Positions 1 through 9,411 of a stretch of DNA of 54,461 nt are shown here, piece after piece; position 1 is the first letter of the stretch; the number at the start of each line of letters is the position of its first letter. Position numbers and translations under genes: made by a program. The notes under the pieces were generated by a model. The model saw nothing but the letters and a program-made list of their open reading frames with translations. It searched no databases and had not been told where the DNA came from. Location: positions 1 through 54,461 of the forward strand of contig JACONC010000008.1 of NCBI GenBank assembly GCA_014323925.1, in the 5' to 3' direction. Origin of the DNA: Chromatiales bacterium. Lineage in GTDB: Bacteria > Pseudomonadota > Gammaproteobacteria > Poriferisulfidales > Oxydemutatoraceae.

Positions 1-1049
1 GTGAGCGATGGAGGAAACATTGATCTAACCGAAGGGGGCGTGACAACGATTGCGATTGTCGTCACTGCACAAGATGACGAAGCGGAGAGAACCTATACGA
101 TAGCAGTGACCCGTGCGGCGAGTAGTGATGCGAGCTTAAGTAATTTAGTGCTAACACAAAGTAATGGCACACCAATTCCACTGGCTGAGGATTTTGCTCC
201 GACAACGACCACTTATACGGTAAGTGTAGAGAATACAGTGGCGCAAGTGCGGGTGATACCAACGGCGACTCACCCGAATGCGACTATCCAAGTGGGTAGC
301 AACACGATGGTGAGCGATGGAGGAAACATTGAGCTAACCGAAGATGGAGTGACAACGATTACGATTGCCGTCACTGCACAAGATGACGAAATGGAGATAA
401 CCTATACGATAGCAGTAGACCGTGCGCCAAGCCGTGATGCCAGTTTAAGTAATTTAGTGCTAACACAAAGTAATGGCACACCAATTCCACTGGCTGAGGA
501 TTTTGCTCCAACAACAACGACTTATACGGTAAATGTAGAGAACACAGTAGCGCAAGTGCAGGTAATGCCAACTGCGACTCACCCGAATGCGACTATCCAA
601 GTGGGTAGTAATACGGTGGTTAGCGGTACTACGAGTAACAATATTATGCTAACCGAAGGCGGCGTGGCAACGATTACAATTATCGTCACTGCACAAGACG
701 GCAGAACGAATAGAATCTACGCAATAGCCGTGGCTCGTGACCCAAGCAGTGATGCCAGTTTAAGTAATTTAGTGCTAACACAAAGTAATGGCACACCAAT
801 TCCACTGGCTGAGGATTTTGCTCAACTGCGACTCACCCGAATGCGACTATCACAGTGGATGATAATACGGTGGTTAGCGGTGAGCAGAGTGGAAACATTG
901 AGCTAACCGAAGGCGGCGTGACAACGATTACGATTATCGTCACTGCGCAAGACAGAGATACGACAAAGACCTACGAAGTGGTCGTGGAACGCCCAGCTGT
1001 CGGTATCCGTGTCCGAATTAAGGTCTTCCTAGAGGGACCGCTACGCTAA
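1..1049 (+). pseudogene. 3' end of a cadherin-like repeat protein gene, frameshifted
   Basis: The gene enters from the left edge, so its start is not seen. The frame from position 1 encodes two complete and two partial cadherin-like beta-sandwich repeats of about 105 residues, with recurring blocks such as SSDASLSNLVLTQ, PTATHPNATI and VTTITIVVTAQD. After codon 820-822 the expected stretch is missing: compared with the preceding repeat, 61 nt equivalent to 509-569 are absent. This shifts the frame, and translation would end at a stop at 904-906. The repeat resumes in frame 3 (from about 825) and ends after a short tail containing KVFLEGPLR at 1049. The repeats closely match those at 50476-54461, so this is the end of a paralogous surface protein. 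The shift may be a true mutation or a mis-assembled repeat. The repeat family is clear; whether the gene is dead is not. Confidence 0.75.
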
Positions 1050-1357
1050 ACCTGTAGGAACTCAATCTATGGAGTTTTAGCCGGAAAATATCATACAAAA
1101 CTGTCAAGACCATTGACCCTGTGCTGAATGATCAACAGTTTGGTGTTGTGATCTTGCTAATCCCAGTGAATAAGCGTTGCTTAAATCAGTATTGGTTTTG
1201 TTCGGTTTTCTTTTCTGTATTACCAGTTGATAGCAAAGCATTATCTTTATAAGCGATGCAGGATTTGATACTTTCAAATATAGTATCTACAAGTATAGAG
1301 GTGTTTTTGTATAATATAGCTTTGCTTGCAAATGGGCAGGCAGTATCCTTTTGTAAT
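1050..1357. other. Intergenic region, AT-rich, no gene
   Basis: No convincing coding frame is seen. At 1130-1153 there is an imperfect inverted repeat (GATCAACA against TGTTGTGATC, with a bulge) that could form a hairpin but has no T-run after it, so it is a poor terminator. The right end carries the probable tRNA-Val/thrS promoter. Confidence 0.6.
1286..1315 (+). promoter_or_regulatory. Candidate sigma-70 promoter for tRNA-Val and thrS
   Basis: A consensus TATAAT -10 box lies at 1310-1315, about 42 nt before the tRNA. TCTACA at 1286-1291 matches TTGACA at four of six positions with an 18-nt spacer. It is placed correctly for transcription of tRNA-Val and probably the translation operon behind it. 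Confidence 0.45.
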
Positions 1358-1434
1358 AGGCGCGTAGCTCAGTTGGTTAGAGTGCCACCTTGACATGGTG
1401 GAGGTCGTTGGTTCAAATCCAATCGCGCCTACCA
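1358..1434 (+). tRNA. tRNA-Val (anticodon GAC)
   Basis: A full cloverleaf can be drawn. The acceptor AGGCGCG pairs with CGCGCCT, the D arm is GCTC/GAGT, and the anticodon stem CCACC/GGTGG encloses loop TTGACAT (anticodon GAC at 1392-1394). The T arm has loop TTCAAAT. The discriminator is A, followed by an encoded CCA. It lies 30 nt before thrS and is probably co-transcribed with it. Confidence 0.95.
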
Positions 1435-1464
1435 AAATAGATAAACGAAAGCAGTTATATAAAA

Positions 1465-3372
1465 ATGCCAACCATAAGTTTAATAGACGGTTCAAAGAAA
1501 GAGTTTGATAGTCCAGTGAGCGTATTACAGATTGCTGAGGCAATAGGTCCCGGTCTATTGAAAGCGACTATAGCTGGGCAAGTTAATAATAAGTTCGTAG
1601 ATGCTTGTGTGGAAGTCGTCAGCGATGCCGATGTCAAAATCATCACCGCTAAAGATGATATGGGTGTTGAGATTATTCGACATTCGTGTGCGCATTTGTT
1701 GGGGCATGCGGTGAAGCAGTTGTATCCCGATGCGCAAATGGCTATAGGTCCGGTGATAGATAAGGGCTTTTATTATGACATCGCTTACCAGCGCCCATTC
1801 ACGGAAGAGGATTTGACTCTGATAGAAAAGCGCATGAAAGAGTTGGCGCAAAAGAATTATACGATAGTGCGCGAAGTGGTTTCGCGTGCGCGTGCGATAG
1901 AAGTTTTTAGGCAGCGTGGCGAAGACTACAAGGTACAAATTGCGCAACAGATACCGAACGGCGAGATTATCGCACTATATCATCACGAGGAATATATCGA
2001 TATGTGCCGTGGCCCGCATGTTCCCAACACTCGCTATTTGAAAGCGTTTAAGCTGATGGATGTGGCTGGTGCCTATTGGCGCGGCGACCACAACAACGAG
2101 ATGTTACAGCGTATCTACGGTACCGCTTGGGCTGACAAAAAACAACTTGATGAATATTTAGTTAAGCTCGAAGAAGCGAGCAAGCGTGACCATCGTCGCC
2201 TGGGGAAACAGATGGATCTATTTCATTTTCAAGAGGAATCCCCAGGCATGGTGTTTTGGCACGAAAAAGGTTGGTTGTTGTATCGTTTGGTTGAAGACCA
2301 TATCCGCCAAACTATCAAAGCGCAGCGCTATCACGAAGTCAACACGCCGCAGCTGATAGACCGCAATTTGTGGGAGCAGTCTGGACATTGGCAAAAATTC
2401 GGCGATATGATTTTCACTACCGAATCGGAGAAGCGCGACTATGCTGTCAAGCCTATGAATTGTCCGGCGCATATACAGATATATAATCAAACTCTGCGCA
2501 GTTATCGCGATCTACCTTATCGTATTGCCGAGTTTGGTGTTGTGCATCGTAACGAACCGTCGGGCACATTACACGGTTTGATGCGCGCGCGTCGTTTTAC
2601 TCAAGATGACGCACATATATTCTGTCGCAAAGAGCAACTGAGCACAGAGATTGATATGTTGATAGAAAAGACATATCAAGTGTATAGCGACTTCGGATTT
2701 GACGACATAGCTATCGCTTTTTCGACCCGTCCGCAACAGCGTGTCGGAGACGACGCATTATGGGACAAGGCGGAGGCGGCGTTAAGAGAAGTGCTGAATA
2801 GCCGCGGCGAAGCGTATACAGTTCAAGAAGGTGAGGGTGCTTTTTACGGTCCTAAAATAGAGTTTACTTTGACTGATAGTTTGGATAGGAAGTGGCAATG
2901 CGGCACTATACAACTAGACTTTTCTATGCCGGCACAGCTTGGTGCGAACTATGTATCGGAAAATGGAGATAAGCGAGTGCCGGTAATGGTGCACCGAGCG
3001 ATCTTGGGATCGCTTGAGCGTTTTATAGGGATATTGCTGGAAAACTATGCTGGAAAGCTACCTTTGTGGCTTGCACCTGTGCAGATTGCAGTGATGAATA
3101 TCACTGATGCCCAAGCCGAATATGCACAAAAAGTAACCGAACATCTCAACAAAAACGGATTTCGTACCGATATCGACTTGAGAAATGAGAAAATAGGGTA
3201 TAAAATTCGTAATGGAACTTTGCAAAAGATACCTTATATGATAATCATCGGCGACAAGGAAGTTGCAAACAATTCTGTCGCAGTACGAACCCTAGACGGT
3301 GCTGACTTAGGTGCTATGCCGGTCGCCGCGTTGTTGAGTGAATTGCAAACTAAGGTACAATGTAAAGCGTGA
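1465..3372 (+). CDS. thrS: Threonine--tRNA ligase
   Basis: This is a cytoplasmic class II synthetase that charges tRNA-Thr. At 635 residues it is close to the usual 640. The order is N-terminal TGS domain, editing domain with the H73-x3-H77 motif ([11 protein letters not shown]), catalytic core and C-terminal anticodon-binding domain (from about residue 535). The expected zinc ligands are present: C333 in MNCPAH, H384 in QDDAHIFC and H510 in MVHRAILGS, one residue off the E. coli positions. Motif 2 (VVHRNEPSG) and motif 3 ([12 protein letters not shown]) are intact. The ATG at 1465 gives the standard N terminus. It heads the thrS-infC-rpmI-rplT-pheST cluster. Confidence 0.98.
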   Translation: MPTISLIDGSKKEFDSPVSVLQIAEAIGPGLLKATIAGQVNNKFVDACVEVVSDADVKIITAKDDMGVEIIRHSCAHLLGHAVKQLYPDAQMAIGPVIDKGFYYDIAYQRPFTEEDLTLIEKRMKELAQKNYTIVREVVSRARAIEVFRQRGEDYKVQIAQQIPNGEIIALYHHEEYIDMCRGPHVPNTRYLKAFKLMDVAGAYWRGDHNNEMLQRIYGTAWADKKQLDEYLVKLEEASKRDHRRLGKQMDLFHFQEESPGMVFWHEKGWLLYRLVEDHIRQTIKAQRYHEVNTPQLIDRNLWEQSGHWQKFGDMIFTTESEKRDYAVKPMNCPAHIQIYNQTLRSYRDLPYRIAEFGVVHRNEPSGTLHGLMRARRFTQDDAHIFCRKEQLSTEIDMLIEKTYQVYSDFGFDDIAIAFSTRPQQRVGDDALWDKAEAALREVLNSRGEAYTVQEGEGAFYGPKIEFTLTDSLDRKWQCGTIQLDFSMPAQLGANYVSENGDKRVPVMVHRAILGSLERFIGILLENYAGKLPLWLAPVQIAVMNITDAQAEYAQKVTEHLNKNGFRTDIDLRNEKIGYKIRNGTLQKIPYMIIIGDKEVANNSVAVRTLDGADLGAMPVAALLSELQTKVQCKA

Positions 3373-3393
3373 TTTATAATATGGGAATAGAAT

Positions 3394-3909
3394 TTGATAA
3401 AAAAGCAGATTAGAGTCAACGGCGAAATTGACTGCGATAAAGTGCATTTAATATCCGCCGATGGAACCAATGTAGGAGTTGTTGATATAAAGGAAGCGCG
3501 AAACCATGCATCGGAACACAGTTTGGATTTAGTGGAATTGGTGCCTAATGCAAAACCGCCGGTGTGTAGAATACTTGATTACGGTAAGTTTAAGTTTGAA
3601 CAGCGTAAAAAGAAACAGCGGTCACGCAAAAACCAAAAACGTATACAAGTAAAGGAAGTTAAATTCAGGCCGAGCACTGAGACTATGGATTACCAAACTA
3701 AGTTGCGCAGTTTAATTAAATTTTTACAAGATGGAGACAAAACAAAAGTTGTTTTGAGATTTAAGGGGCGAGAATTCGTTCACCGTGAACTGGGGATGCA
3801 GATGCTATACCGTATAGAGGAAGATTTGAAAGAATATGGTGTTGTCGAACAGCAACCTAAAACCGAAGGTCGTCAAGTAGTGATGGTATACGCTCCTAAA
3901 CGCAGTTAA
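3394..3909 (+). CDS. infC: Translation initiation factor IF-3
   Basis: IF-3 binds the 30S subunit, prevents subunit joining and checks the start codon. The 171-residue frame contains the family signature VELVPNAKPPVCRILDYGKF in its N domain, then a basic linker and the C domain with KEVKFRPSTETMDYQ and GRQVVMVYAP. No ATG, GTG or CTG can serve as start. An in-frame TAG lies at 3388-3390, and the first usable codon is TTG at 3394, with a GGGA Shine-Dalgarno-like stretch at about 3383-3386. A non-canonical start is typical of infC, where IF-3 represses its own translation by rejecting it; here this is inference. An ATT at 3409 is a less likely alternative. Confidence 0.95.
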   Translation: MIKKQIRVNGEIDCDKVHLISADGTNVGVVDIKEARNHASEHSLDLVELVPNAKPPVCRILDYGKFKFEQRKKKQRSRKNQKRIQVKEVKFRPSTETMDYQTKLRSLIKFLQDGDKTKVVLRFKGREFVHRELGMQMLYRIEEDLKEYGVVEQQPKTEGRQVVMVYAPKRS

Positions 3910-3936
3910 AGCAGAACATAATTAGATTTTAGAAAA

Positions 3937-4134
3937 ATGCCTAAATTAAAAACATGTAGAGGGGCTGCTAAACGTTTTAGCAAAACCGCGTCAGGGCGGT
4001 TTCGCAAGAAGCAATCGCACGCCCGTCATATATTGACTAAAAAAGATAGTAAGCGTAAACGCAATCTACGGGCTCCGAGCTTAGTGCACGACCATGACGA
4101 AGCGGTAGTTAGAAAGCTATTACCTTATGCCTGA
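3937..4134 (+). CDS. rpmI: 50S ribosomal protein L35
   Basis: A 65-residue, very basic protein matching bL35 in length and sequence, with [14 protein letters not shown] at the N terminus and [14 protein letters not shown] in the middle. It starts with ATG 27 nt after infC and is followed 12 nt later by rplT, the usual order. In enterobacteria L20 represses this pair by binding the mRNA upstream of rpmI; I could not demonstrate such a structure here. Confidence 0.97.
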   Translation: MPKLKTCRGAAKRFSKTASGRFRKKQSHARHILTKKDSKRKRNLRAPSLVHDHDEAVVRKLLPYA

Positions 4135-4146
4135 TAGGAGTGAACA

Positions 4147-4506
4147 ATGGCTAGAGTTAAAAGAGGTGTAATCTCGCACGCAAAGCATAAAAAGATTCTT
4201 AAACAAGCACGCGGTTATTACGGAGCGCGCAGCAGGACTCTGCGCGTTGCTAAGCAGGCAGTGATACGCGCCGGTCAATACGCCTATCGCGACCGTCGTC
4301 AGCGCAAACGTCAATTTCGTTCTCTGTGGATTATCAGAATTAACGCGGCAGCGCGAGTCTTCGGTTTGTCGTATAGCCGTTTCATGAATGGGCTTTCTAA
4401 AGCGGATGTAGAAATAGATCGCAAACTGTTAGCTGAACTGGCAGTTAACGATGCCGATACATTTGCACGGATTGTTGATAAAGCTAAAGCGGCGTTGAAT
4501 TCCTAG
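4147..4506 (+). CDS. rplT: 50S ribosomal protein L20
   Basis: A 119-residue bL20 that binds 23S rRNA early in 50S assembly. The N-terminal extension ([19 protein letters not shown]) and the core [20 protein letters not shown] are characteristic. A strong AGGAG Shine-Dalgarno sequence in the gap after rpmI fixes the ATG at 4147. Confidence 0.98.
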   Translation: MARVKRGVISHAKHKKILKQARGYYGARSRTLRVAKQAVIRAGQYAYRDRRQRKRQFRSLWIIRINAAARVFGLSYSRFMNGLSKADVEIDRKLLAELAVNDADTFARIVDKAKAALNS

Positions 4507-4539
4507 CCAACTTTTCGTCGTTGATGACACCCTCTTATA

Positions 4540-5535
4540 GTGGATTTTGTCCAACTGCAACTCCAAGCGTGTAGCGAGATTGAAAAAGCACAAAGTCTAG
4601 AGAGCTTAGCGCAATTACGCATTGCCTATTTAGGTAAAAAAGGCAAATTAACGCAGCAACTCAAAGAACTCAATACTCTGTCGTCCGATCAAAGACCGAC
4701 AATAGGACAACAAGCCAATCTCGCTAAGCAAGAAATTACGAAAGCCTTGGTAGCTCGCGAACAAGCACTGAAAGAAGGGGTTATAGCACAGCGTATCCTA
4801 AAAGAAAAAATAGATGTTGGATTAGCCGGCAGAACATCTAAAGTTGGTAATCTGCACCCGATAACTCGCACGCTGAGACAAATCGAAACACTTTTCACAA
4901 ACCTTGGTTTTGATATCGCAGAAGGTCCTGAGATAGAGGATGATTTTCATAATTTTGAAGCTTTGAATATTCCACCTTCACATCCGGCACGTGCCATGCA
5001 CGATACTTTTTATATGAAAAACGGCGACTTACTGCGTACCCATACATCACCCGTGCAGATTAGGGTGATGCAGCAGCGTCAACCACCCATACGCATCATT
5101 GCGCCGGGACCGGTCTATAGGCGAGATTTCGATATTACCCATAGTCCGATGTTTCATCAAGTAGAAGGGTTGGTGGTCGGAGCTGATATTTGTTTCGCCG
5201 ACTTAAAAGGATTGGTGATAAATTTCTTGCGCACTTTTTTTGAAGATGAAGCGCTAGCCATTCGTTTTAGACCATCCTATTTTCCTTTTACCGAACCCTC
5301 AGCAGAAGTTGATATTGCTTGGCGAGAAGGTAAAAGACGGGATTGGTTGGAAGTCATGGGTTGCGGGATGGTGCATCCGGCAGTGTTCAAAGCGGTCGGC
5401 TACGATACCGATTTATACCGAGGCTATGCATTCGGCTTAGGTATAGAACGGCTAGCCATGTTGCGTTATTGTATTGATGATTTGAGATTGTTGTTTGAAA
5501 ATGATCTTCGTTTCCTAAAGCAATTTTATCTATAG
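4540..5535 (+). CDS. pheS: Phenylalanine--tRNA ligase alpha subunit
   Basis: The catalytic alpha subunit of the alpha2-beta2 enzyme; 331 residues (family about 327-340). An N-terminal coiled-coil region of about 90 residues precedes the class II core, which has [34 protein letters not shown] and the motif 3 region [16 protein letters not shown]. The start is GTG at 4540; an in-frame stop at 4525-4527 excludes anything much longer. It is followed by pheT after 4 nt. Confidence 0.97.
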   Translation: MDFVQLQLQACSEIEKAQSLESLAQLRIAYLGKKGKLTQQLKELNTLSSDQRPTIGQQANLAKQEITKALVAREQALKEGVIAQRILKEKIDVGLAGRTSKVGNLHPITRTLRQIETLFTNLGFDIAEGPEIEDDFHNFEALNIPPSHPARAMHDTFYMKNGDLLRTHTSPVQIRVMQQRQPPIRIIAPGPVYRRDFDITHSPMFHQVEGLVVGADICFADLKGLVINFLRTFFEDEALAIRFRPSYFPFTEPSAEVDIAWREGKRRDWLEVMGCGMVHPAVFKAVGYDTDLYRGYAFGLGIERLAMLRYCIDDLRLLFENDLRFLKQFYL

Positions 5536-5539
5536 AAAA

Positions 5540-7912
5540 ATGCGTTGTAATCTTGAATGGTTGAAGCAGTGGCTACCGGTAGGTCTGGACACCGAAAACT
5601 TGAGCGAACATTTGACGATGGTGGGTCTGGAAGTGGATGCGGTCGAACAGGTATGCCATCCACTATCGGGTGTGGTCGTAGGTCGGATTGTCTCAGTGGC
5701 CCAGCATCCCAATGCGACTGGACTTAAATTATGCAGAGTGGATAGCGGCGACGGTCAATTACACCAGGTTGTTTGCGGTGCTAGCAATGTACGGAGTGAG
5801 ATGTTGGTGGCTTATGCACCGCCCGGTGCGCATATAGACGGCACTGATGTCTTGGTGAAAAACATACGCGGCTACGATTCGGAAGGAATGCTTTGCTCGG
5901 CATACGAACTCGGCATTGCCGAAGAGCAAGAAGGATTGTTGGAGTTGGACAGTAATGCGGATCTCGGACAGTCACTCGTTGATTATATGTCTCTCGACGA
6001 TCTAGTCTACGATATAGATTTAACACCCAATCGTGCGGATTGTTTGAGTATACTCGGGATTGCGCGAGAGCTTTCGGTGATTTTTCAGCAACTGATTACG
6101 CCACTACCGAGATTTTCGCCGCCGCCAATGCACGAAAACGCTCCTGAGGTGCAACTGTTGCAACCCGACGCCTGCCCTCTTTATTTAGCTAAACAGATAC
6201 AGCAGTTAGATTTGCGCAAGACTACGCCGCTGTGGATGAAAGAGCGACTCAGACGATGCGGTATTCGAGTGATTCATCCGGTGGTTGATATACTCAACTA
6301 TGTGATGTTGGAATCAGGGCAGCCCATGCACGCTTTTGATAGAACTGCGGTAAAAGGTGCATTGTGCATACGCTGGGCTGATGCCACCGAACAACTAAAG
6401 GTTCTAGGTGGGCAGAATGTTAAACTGGATAGTCGTACTCTGGTGATAGCAGATGCGCAAAGTGTGTTAGCGATTGCTGGCATCATAGGTGGGGAGCATA
6501 GCGCAGTAAAAGAGAACTCTACTGATATTATTCTAGAGAGTGCTTTCTTTAATCCCCAAGCTATCTTAGGGCGTGCTAGACATTATCGACTACAGACTGA
6601 ATCGTCGCATCGTTTCGAGCGCGGTGTAGACTTTGATCTGCAACACCAGGCGATAGAATACGCTACCGATTTAATTACTGAGATCTTAGGTGGAGAAGCC
6701 GGTCCTACAGTAGAAGTAACAGATGTTGAACACTTGCCGACCAGAGCACCAATTACTCTAAATAAGCAGACAGTATTGGCTTGTTTAGGTGTGTCGCTCA
6801 GCCCTAATTTCATAGAAAGAACATTAACTGATTTGGGCTGTCAGGTTGAAGCCGGTGCTGGCAATTGGCAATGTACACCGCCGTCTTATCGTTTTGATTT
6901 GATGATTGCAGAAGACTTAATTGAAGAGCTGGCTAGAATCTACGGCTATGACCGCATTCCTGAGAAAATCGCTAGCCATAGTAGCCATTTCAGTATAGAT
7001 AGTGTGAAGCAGAACTTGTTACATTGGAGCGAGTACTTAACTGCACACGGTTACTTTGAAGTCATCACTTATAGTTTTATTTCTGTCGAGCAGCTACTTG
7101 CATTTACTCCCGATGCCGATATTGAAATGCTAAAATTGACTAATCCAGTTTCGGTTGAAATGTCGGTGATGCGTACTTCTTTGTGGCCCGGTTTATTGCA
7201 AATATTAAAATACAATCTGAATAGACAGCAGGATAAAGTTTGTATTTTTGAACAAGGTGCTGAGTTTTATTTCAACGAGAACAAGATAGAACAGCGTAAA
7301 GTATTGGCTGGCTTGGTTTACGGTGCGGTGATGCCAAACCAGTGGGCAGCTAAAGATAGAAGATATGATTTTTACGATGTCAAGGGTGATATAGAAAATT
7401 TACTACATACTTTTGAGCATCAACTGCGCTTCAAGGCAAGCGAGCACTGCGGATTGCACGCTGGACTATGTGCCGATATCTATATAGCGGATAAATATGT
7501 AGGGCGTATGGGCGCTTTGGCCCCATCGTTGGCAACACAGTATAAATTACCAGAGCAGGTATTTTTATTTGAGCTACAAGTTGATTTGCTAGAAGATGCA
7601 CAGTTGCCACATTATCAGACCATTTCGACATATCCGTCGGTGCGTCGCGACCTGGCTTTGGTAGTGGCAAGGACTATAGGCGTTTCGGAGCTACTTGAAT
7701 ATATCGATAGTTTGCATATCAAGTATCTAGAATCTCGTTTTATATTTGATGTTTTTGAAGACCAGCAATTGGGTGAAGCGGTCAAGAATATTGGCATTGG
7801 TTTTGTTTTTAGAGATAGCGAAAAAACGCTTCAAAAAGACACCGTAGATGAACTCATGCAGATACTGGTAGAGCGCATCACCGGAAAATTTGCTGCGCAA
7901 CTACGATTGTAG
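5540..7912 (+). CDS. pheT: Phenylalanine--tRNA ligase beta subunit
   Basis: The 790-residue beta subunit of PheRS (E. coli 795). The N-terminal tRNA-binding OB-like domain (about residues 40-150, with HPNATGLKLCRVD and IRGYDSEGMLCS) is followed by the B3/4 editing region, the B5 domain and the degenerate synthetase fold. A C-terminal FDX-ACB anticodon-binding domain (about 695-790) begins near YPSVRRDLALVV. It is probably translated together with pheS. In E. coli ihfA follows directly; here a gene on the opposite strand intervenes. Confidence 0.97.
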   Translation: MRCNLEWLKQWLPVGLDTENLSEHLTMVGLEVDAVEQVCHPLSGVVVGRIVSVAQHPNATGLKLCRVDSGDGQLHQVVCGASNVRSEMLVAYAPPGAHIDGTDVLVKNIRGYDSEGMLCSAYELGIAEEQEGLLELDSNADLGQSLVDYMSLDDLVYDIDLTPNRADCLSILGIARELSVIFQQLITPLPRFSPPPMHENAPEVQLLQPDACPLYLAKQIQQLDLRKTTPLWMKERLRRCGIRVIHPVVDILNYVMLESGQPMHAFDRTAVKGALCIRWADATEQLKVLGGQNVKLDSRTLVIADAQSVLAIAGIIGGEHSAVKENSTDIILESAFFNPQAILGRARHYRLQTESSHRFERGVDFDLQHQAIEYATDLITEILGGEAGPTVEVTDVEHLPTRAPITLNKQTVLACLGVSLSPNFIERTLTDLGCQVEAGAGNWQCTPPSYRFDLMIAEDLIEELARIYGYDRIPEKIASHSSHFSIDSVKQNLLHWSEYLTAHGYFEVITYSFISVEQLLAFTPDADIEMLKLTNPVSVEMSVMRTSLWPGLLQILKYNLNRQQDKVCIFEQGAEFYFNENKIEQRKVLAGLVYGAVMPNQWAAKDRRYDFYDVKGDIENLLHTFEHQLRFKASEHCGLHAGLCADIYIADKYVGRMGALAPSLATQYKLPEQVFLFELQVDLLEDAQLPHYQTISTYPSVRRDLALVVARTIGVSELLEYIDSLHIKYLESRFIFDVFEDQQLGEAVKNIGIGFVFRDSEKTLQKDTVDELMQILVERITGKFAAQLRL

Positions 7913-7926
7913 GTACGATTTATCCG

Positions 7927-8544
7927 CTATTTACCACGCTGCCATATTTGTGCTAAGGATTTTCTAGCCGAAGGTTTTTCTTGTTCGGCAAGGTCGGCTG
8001 GTAGTTGATTAGGCGAGTCTAGATAGCCCAGAGCAAAACCGCAGATCACCTCAAATTTGGTAGCATCTAAATCAAAAGCTTGATAGATTTCTTCTCGTTT
8101 GATGCCGCCCATACCGTGCGTGTATAGCCCCAGTTGTCTTGCTTGTAAAGTCATAGCCAGCCACGCTGCTCCGCAGTCAAAGACTGCCGATTGGTTCGGC
8201 TTACCGTTGTGCTCAAAATGTTTTCGGGCAATGATAAAACCTAATAAAGAGGCGCGATGTGCCCAGGTCTGATTGAATTCAACCAGTAAGCTATGAAAGA
8301 AATCGAAATCGTGGTTACCGCTTGAGGTGATAAATAACCACGGCTGGTCGTTATAACATGAAGGCGCCCATCGCGCTGCATCAAAGATAATTTTTAGAGT
8401 TTCTTCGTCAATAGGTTTCTTGTTGAAGGCGCGCGGTGACCAGCGTTGATAAAACAACGGATCAACACCGTTTGCCGGGTTGCGTTGGCTAAAATCTATC
8501 TCAGTAGAGGCTTCCGGTTTGCTGTGTGGGTATTTGTCAGGCAT
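7927..8544 (-). CDS. Nitroreductase family flavoprotein
   Basis: A predicted FMN-dependent NAD(P)H oxidoreductase. The 205-residue form contains the family hallmarks DPLFYQRWSPRAFN near the N terminus, AARWAPSCYNDQPW (FMN-phosphate region), DCGAAWLAMTLQARQLGL and HGMGGIKREE, ending with the EKPSARKSLAQIW tail seen in the roughly 200-residue subgroup. The start is uncertain: I chose ATG at 8542-8544 (MPDKYPHSK), because the upstream ATG (8596-8598) adds 18 residues that do not resemble the family. No clear Shine-Dalgarno is seen for either. It converges on pheT (14-nt gap) and diverges from ihfA. The physiological substrate cannot be told. Confidence 0.85.
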   Translation of the reverse strand: MPDKYPHSKPEASTEIDFSQRNPANGVDPLFYQRWSPRAFNKKPIDEETLKIIFDAARWAPSCYNDQPWLFITSSGNHDFDFFHSLLVEFNQTWAHRASLLGFIIARKHFEHNGKPNQSAVFDCGAAWLAMTLQARQLGLYTHGMGGIKREEIYQAFDLDATKFEVICGFALGYLDSPNQLPADLAEQEKPSARKSLAQIWQRGK

Positions 8545-8631
8545 CAGTGTGGTTTGCGGTCTATTGTTATTAGAATAGTATGTGAATATAATTAGCATCT
8601 GTGATTATAGCAAAACAGGTAGCAAGTTACA

Positions 8632-8928
8632 ATGACGATAACAAAAGCTGATCTAGCAAAGAATCTAGTGGATAAACTTGGTTTTAATAAACACGAGTCT
8701 AACGAGTTCGTCAGGCTTCTTTTTGAAGAGATTGTATGTAACTTGGAAAAAAGTATCGATGTCAAAATATCAGGCTTCGGAAATTTTATGCTACACGACA
8801 AGCGGCAGCGCATTGGTCGTAATCCTAGAACCGGAGAACCGGCAGTTATTAGTGCCCGTCGTGTTGTGGTATTCAGAGCTGGACAGAAACTCAAAGACCG
8901 AATGGCTCCAGATGACGGAAGTAGCTAA
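8632..8928 (+). CDS. ihfA: Integration host factor subunit alpha
   Basis: One half of the IHF heterodimer, which bends DNA sharply. The 98 residues match the family length (about 99). The N terminus [20 protein letters not shown], the beta-arm tip motif GRNPRTGEP and the C-terminal [17 protein letters not shown] are diagnostic of IHF-alpha as opposed to HU. IHF-alpha is largely restricted to Proteobacteria, which supports the taxonomic call. The 3' end overlaps the next gene by 17 nt. Confidence 0.96.
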   Translation: MTITKADLAKNLVDKLGFNKHESNEFVRLLFEEIVCNLEKSIDVKISGFGNFMLHDKRQRIGRNPRTGEPAVISARRVVVFRAGQKLKDRMAPDDGSS

Positions 8929-9271
8929 AAAAGCATCGCATTTTGCGTTGCTTCCGGACAAACACTATTTCACAATCGGTGAGGTCAGCGAATGGTGTGG
9001 AATAGAGCAGCATGTATTGCGTTATTGGGAACAAGTATTTAGACAACTAAAACCCGTGCGGCGAGGCAAGCGCCGTTTTTATACTAAAAAAGATCTGTAT
9101 ATAGTGAAAAAGATCTATACTCTACTCAAACTTGACGGGTATACGATAGAAGGCGCCAAGCGAAAAATAAATGACGATGAGTACCAGCATAGTTTCAAAG
9201 TGCACTATGACAATCGTATACTTGACGAGGTGATAGGGGAACTACAGGATATATTAAAAAGTATGGAGTGA
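8912..9271 (+). CDS. MerR-family transcriptional regulator
   Basis: A 119-residue winged-helix DNA-binding protein with the MerR_1 type domain (about residues 18-87): [20 protein letters not shown], then [13 protein letters not shown] and [17 protein letters not shown] short helical tail follows. There is no effector or metal-binding domain. The same small regulator follows ihfA in many Gammaproteobacteria. The start ATG at 8912 lies inside the end of ihfA. The longer open frame (from 8678) is only the shifted frame of ihfA. The target genes are unknown. Confidence 0.9.
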   Translation: MTEVAKKASHFALLPDKHYFTIGEVSEWCGIEQHVLRYWEQVFRQLKPVRRGKRRFYTKKDLYIVKKIYTLLKLDGYTIEGAKRKINDDEYQHSFKVHYDNRILDEVIGELQDILKSME

Positions 9272-9275
9272 AGAT

Positions 9276-9352
<77 letters not shown>

Positions 9353-9371
9353 TGCTTTCAGTGTAAGCTTT

Positions 9372-9409
9372 TGTAGTGATGGAGCACAAGTGTAGTGATG
9401 GGGCACAAG
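9372..9409 (+). repeat. 19-nt tandem duplication before ogt
   Basis: Two adjacent 19-nt copies (9372-9390 and 9391-9409) of TGTAGTGATGGRGCACAAG differ at one base. The second supplies the G-rich stretch just before the probable ATG of the next gene, and the first contains an alternative in-frame ATG. Confidence 0.8.
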
Positions 9410-9411
9410 CG

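Noticed and set aside
855-1049. Separate 64-codon gene
   Set aside because: Its product is the continuation of the cadherin-like repeat after the frameshift, not an independent gene.
1130-1153. Rho-independent terminator after the broken repeat gene
   Set aside because: The stem is bulged and no T-run follows, so termination cannot be supported.
1274-1543. Minus-strand frame of 89 codons across tRNA-Val
   Set aside because: It covers the tRNA antisense and the thrS start; no family features.
8678-8911. Longer N terminus for the MerR-type regulator
   Set aside because: This part is the shifted frame of ihfA and has no MerR similarity; the family N terminus fits ATG 8912.
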